The notes below the pieces were generated by a model that ran no database searches, was not told the DNA's origin, and saw only the letters and a program-made list of their open reading frames with translations. From AP-15 sp963732095 (GTDB lineage Bacteria > Pseudomonadota > Alphaproteobacteria > ATCC43930 > CGMCC-115725): a stretch of DNA of 64,000 nucleotides. Below are positions 61,348 through 64,000 of the stretch, one piece after another. Made by a program: the position numbers and the translations under genes. The number at the start of each line of letters is the position of its first letter. Position 1 is the stretch's first letter. The stretch is taken from assembly GCA_963732095.1 (NCBI GenBank), contig CAVSZA010000067.1:1-64000 (forward strand). The letters run 5' to 3'.

Positions 61348-62120
61348 AGCGTTTCTTTACCTGTGCTTTCTATTGCTGGGCCTGCCGGCTGCGCATGCAG
61401 CGGAGACGGTATTTCTCGAGGAGCTGACCTGGACCGAATTGCGCGACCAGATCCGCGCCGGGAAGACGACGATCATCGTCCCGATCGGCGGGACCGAGCA
61501 GAATGGCTCGCACATGGCCTTGGGCAAGCACAATTTCCGGGTGCGCTATTTATCCGATAAGATCGCCCAAATGCTGGGCAATGCGCTGGTGGCGCCGGTG
61601 ATCGCTTATGTGCCGGAGGGAGCCCTCGCACCGCCGACCGGGCATATGAGGTTTCCCGGCACGATTACCGTGCCGGAAGAAGCTTTCGACAAGATTCTCG
61701 AATATGCGGCGCGCAGCTTCAAGCTCGCCGGATTCCGCGACATCGTCTTTCTCGGTGATCACGGGTCGTACCAAAAGGACGAAAAAGCGGTCGCGGAGCG
61801 GCTGAACAAGGAGTGGGCGGCCCAACCGGTCCGCGTCCACGGCGTCGAGGAGTATTACCGCGCGAGTGAGAGCGAATTCGGCCGGTTGCTGGCGAACAAG
61901 GGTTACCGCGAAGAGGAAGTCGGGTCCCACGCCGGCCTCGCCGATACCTCGCTGACGCTTAGCCGTAGACCCTCGCCTGGTGCGCAACGATCGCTTGCAT
62001 CCCGGCGACGGGGCGAACGGCGATCCTCGCCGGTCGAGCGCCGAACTCGGTCAGCTCGGCGTTGATCTAGTCGTGACGCGGACTGTGGACGCGATTAGAA
62101 AGGCGACCAGCCATCCTTAA
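61340..62120 (+). CDS. Secreted creatininase-family protein (one frameshift)
   Basis: About 260 residues. It begins with a signal peptide (MARAFLYLCFLLLGLPAAHA), then the creatininase fold: ELTWTELRDQIRAGKTTIIV, PIGGTEQNGSHMALGKHNFR (metal-binding Glu/His), PPTGHMRFPGTITV, IVFLGDHGSYQKDEKAVAER and EEVGSHAGLADTSLTL. A one-base shift near 61965 leads to VDPRLVRNDRLHPGDGANGD and AELGQLGVDLVVTRTVDAIR, which ends at the TAA at 62118. The ATG at 61340 overlaps the chrA stop, so the two are co-transcribed. Exact substrate unknown. Confidence 0.85.
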
Positions 62121-62319
62121 CACCTCTTTTCGGGAGATTTTCGTGCGCCGGTGCATTTTAGTTGGTTTCGCATGGCCCTGTGGCTCGGCCCGGTAGCCGC
62201 GCTATGCGGGTGGGTCGGTAGCTCGGCCTTGCCTTCCCGTTCGGAGGAAGAGCAGGAGGGAACCGCTGTGTTCGGCGGGCTCAGCCGTCGCGCGCGCCGC
62301 TCGGCCCGCGTCAGTACTC

Positions 62320-63429
62320 TTGCGCCAAGTTCGCACCAATCCCGGCGAGCCTGTGCAGACCGTGCCGGGAATGCCGCCGGTACTCGATGCGGGCAATCTC
62401 TACAGCGGGACCGCACCCGATCATTTGAGCTCGGCCGTCGGCGGGGCGCTGTCCCGCGTTTACGTACCGAACCGCCGCTCGAACAGCGTCTATGTGATCG
62501 ACCCGTCGACGCTTGCGATCGTCGACCGTTTTCCGGTTGGCGCCAGCCCGCAGCATGTCGTCCCGTCCTGGGATCTAAAGACCTTGTGGGTCGCCAATAA
62601 CGGCGCCCGCCGCAGCAGCGGCAGCTTGACGCCGATCGACCCCAAGACCGGCAAACCCGGCGCCGCCGTTCCGGTGGACGATCCCTATAATTTATACTTC
62701 ACACCGGATGGGCGTGCGGCGATCGTCGTCGCCGAGCGGCACAAACGCCTCGACTTTCGCGATCCGCAGACGATGGCTCTGCAGCAATCGATCGAGGCCC
62801 CGAATTGCTCCGGCATCAACCACGCCGATTTCTCGATCGACGGGCGGTACGCGATTTTTACCTGCGAGTTCCGCGGTGGCGGGCTGGTGAAGATCGACCT
62901 CGTCAACCGCAAGGTGCTGGGGTATTTGCGCTTTCCTAAGCGGGGGATGCCCCAGGACATCCGCATCTCGCCGGACGGCAGCCGCTTCTATATGGCCGAT
63001 ATGCACGCCGACGGGGTCTACGTCGTAGATGGCGACAGCTTCATCCAGACCGACTTCATCCCGACCGGCGTCGGCACCCACGGGCTTTACCCGAGCCGCG
63101 ACGGCAAGGAGCTCTACGTCGCCAACCGCGGCTCGCACTCGACCCGCGGCAAGCCGCACGGCAAAGGCAGCATCGTGGTTCTCGACTTCGCGACCGGCAA
63201 GGTCGAGCACACTTGGCCGATCCCGGGCGGCGGCAGCCCCGACATGGGCAATGTCAGCGTGGACGGAAAGCAGCTCTGGTTTTCCGGGCGGTTCGATAAC
63301 GTCGTCTACGACATCAATACCGCCGACGGCTCGGTAAAGAGCATTGCGGTGGGCCTGGAGCCGCACGGGCTGACAGTATGGCCACAGCCCGGCCGCTACT
63401 CGCTCGGCCACACCGGCAATATGCGATGA
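62320..63429 (+). CDS. YVTN-type beta-propeller protein, N-terminus unresolved
   Basis: At least 369 residues of a cytochrome-d1/YVTN-type propeller: SRVYVPNRRSNSVYVIDPST, HVVPSWDLKTLWVANNGAR, NLYFTPDGRAAIVVAERH, GGLVKIDLVNRKVLGYLRFP, MPQDIRISPDGSRFYMADMH, YPSRDGKELYVANRGSHS and WFSGRFDNVVYDIN. A possible leader in the neighbouring frame (MALWLGPVAALCGWVGSSAL at about 62172) suggests an exported protein whose start was cut off by an indel near 62300. Function unknown, but such proteins often bind or shield a redox or metal partner. It follows the creatininase gene. Confidence 0.75.
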   Translation: MRQVRTNPGEPVQTVPGMPPVLDAGNLYSGTAPDHLSSAVGGALSRVYVPNRRSNSVYVIDPSTLAIVDRFPVGASPQHVVPSWDLKTLWVANNGARRSSGSLTPIDPKTGKPGAAVPVDDPYNLYFTPDGRAAIVVAERHKRLDFRDPQTMALQQSIEAPNCSGINHADFSIDGRYAIFTCEFRGGGLVKIDLVNRKVLGYLRFPKRGMPQDIRISPDGSRFYMADMHADGVYVVDGDSFIQTDFIPTGVGTHGLYPSRDGKELYVANRGSHSTRGKPHGKGSIVVLDFATGKVEHTWPIPGGGSPDMGNVSVDGKQLWFSGRFDNVVYDINTADGSVKSIAVGLEPHGLTVWPQPGRYSLGHTGNMR

Positions 63430-63436
63430 CTTTTGT

Positions 63437-63523
63437 TGTCATTGCTAGGAGCGAAGCGACGAAGCAATCTCGCGCCAGCAATACACCTGGGCCGAGATTA
63501 CTTTCGCTCCGCGCGCAATGACA
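63437..63523. repeat. Interspersed palindromic repeat (TGTCATTGC...GCAATGACA type)
   Basis: TGTCATTGCTAGGAGCGAAG and its diverged inverse ending CGCAATGACA flank a short middle. This is the well-known alphaproteobacterial intergenic repeat. It lies between the propeller gene and the convergent P-type ATPase and may work as a terminator. Confidence 0.75.
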
Positions 63524-63531
63524 GCATGCCA

Positions 63532-64000
63532 CTATAGGCGCACATTGCGCAGGCGCAGCGCGTTGCTAATGACGAGCACGGAGCTTAGGCTCATTGCGGC
63601 GCTGGCGATCATCGGGTTGAGCAAGAGGCCGAACGCCGGGTAAAGCGCGCCAGCGGCGATCGGAATCGCAAAACCATTAAAGACGAAGGCGAAGAAGAGA
63701 TTCTCGCGGATATTCCGCATTACCGCGCGGGAGAGCCGGCGGGCCCGCACGATGCCCTGCAGATCCCCTTTGACCAATGTCATCGCGGCGCTCTGCATCG
63801 CGACGTCGGTGCCGGTGCCCATCGCGATGCCGATTTGCGCCTGCGCCAAGGCCGGCGCGTCGTTGATCCCGTCTCCAGCCATCGCGACGACCCGGCCCTT
63901 CTTCTGGAGGTCTCTGACCACAGCGGCCTTCTGATCCGGAAGGATTTCGGCGGCGATGTCGTCGAAGCCGAGCTTGCGGCCGACGGCCTCTGCGGTGGTC
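63532..64000 (-). CDS. Copper-type (P1B) P-ATPase, C-terminal part
   Basis: The 3' end of a heavy-metal P-type ATPase; the gene continues beyond the window. It shows GRKLGFDDIAAEILPDQKAA, VVAMAGDGINDAPALAQAQI (the hinge GDGxND), GIAMGTGTDVAMQSAAMTLV and the final two membrane helices ending PMIASAAMSLSSVLVISNAL. These fit copper-exporting CopA-like ATPases, and IASAAMSLSSVxVxxNALRL is the typical end. About 156 residues are seen. It converges with the propeller gene across an interspersed repeat. Confidence 0.9.
   Translation of the reverse strand, partial: TTAEAVGRKLGFDDIAAEILPDQKAAVVRDLQKKGRVVAMAGDGINDAPALAQAQIGIAMGTGTDVAMQSAAMTLVKGDLQGIVRARRLSRAVMRNIRENLFFAFVFNGFAIPIAAGALYPAFGLLLNPMIASAAMSLSSVLVISNALRLRNVRL

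Noticed and set aside
1..64000. tRNA or rRNA genes
   Set aside because: Reading both strands by eye I saw no cloverleaf with the usual GTTCRA-type loop and CCA end, and no rRNA sequence. A tRNA scan would be needed to be sure.

Overview
The window looks like an accessory-rich stretch of an alphaproteobacterial chromosome, probably Hyphomicrobiales or Rhodospirillales and possibly from an uncultured soil lineage. The reasons are high GC with GC-rich codon use, a YfgM-BamB-Der housekeeping block beside a DUF2794 gene, a medium-chain PHA cluster, a recombinase/DUF2924/DUF3489 cassette and several interspersed palindromic repeats. All family calls come from reading sequence and motifs. No database search was run.

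Layout. 1-8,645 is mostly debris: a possible integrase fragment, an intact amidohydrolase, a decayed ABC solute-binding protein, remnants of an EmrB-type exporter and a TetR regulator, an intact thiolase and tautomerase, a broken esterase, a broken quinone oxidoreductase, a winged-helix remnant and one copy of a repeat that recurs near 47 kb. 8,953-15,494 is a tight overlapping operon: FAD hydroxylase-like protein, radical SAM/SPASM maturase, a protein resembling the N-terminal half of LodA/GoxA (CTQ-dependent oxidases), and a protein that joins the LodA C-terminal half to a ferritin-like domain. Downstream are a beta-barrel protein, two unknowns, and on the other strand a glycoside hydrolase 13/galactose-oxidase-like fusion and another unknown.

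23-37 kb holds an IS256 copy with two small palindromic insertions, then a coherent PHA and fatty-acid module: phasin and depolymerase (+), and PHA synthase, MaoC hydratase, enoyl-CoA hydratase, SDR remnant, acyl-CoA dehydrogenase and acyl-CoA ligase (-), controlled from a MalT-like LuxR gene. Three similar TCCCCC/GGGGGA inverted repeats sit before the phasin, ligase and regulator genes and may be this regulator's operators. The ligase, dehydrogenase and two hydratases could supply (R)-3-hydroxyacyl-CoA to the synthase, with the phasin coating granules and PhaZ mobilising them.

37-47.5 kb is again mosaic: IS6 and IS3 remnants, a Sel1 fragment, a scrambled amidohydrolase, an intact peptide-type solute-binding protein, two broken ones, an AraC remnant with a perfect 26-bp-arm palindrome, a DUF417 gene and the recombinase cassette. 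47.8-50.8 kb is an AT-rich island with three genes on one strand, the middle one carrying an HExxH motif. 51.9-64 kb is housekeeping and redox: class V aminotransferase, hydratase, DUF2794, YfgM, BamB, Der, lactonase, hemerythrin, ChrA, creatininase, YVTN propeller and the end of a Cu-type P-ATPase.

Caution: single-base frameshifts are very common, even in der, which is normally essential. Some broken genes may therefore reflect indel errors in the assembly. Others (internal deletions, nonsense codons, rearranged pieces) look like true decay.
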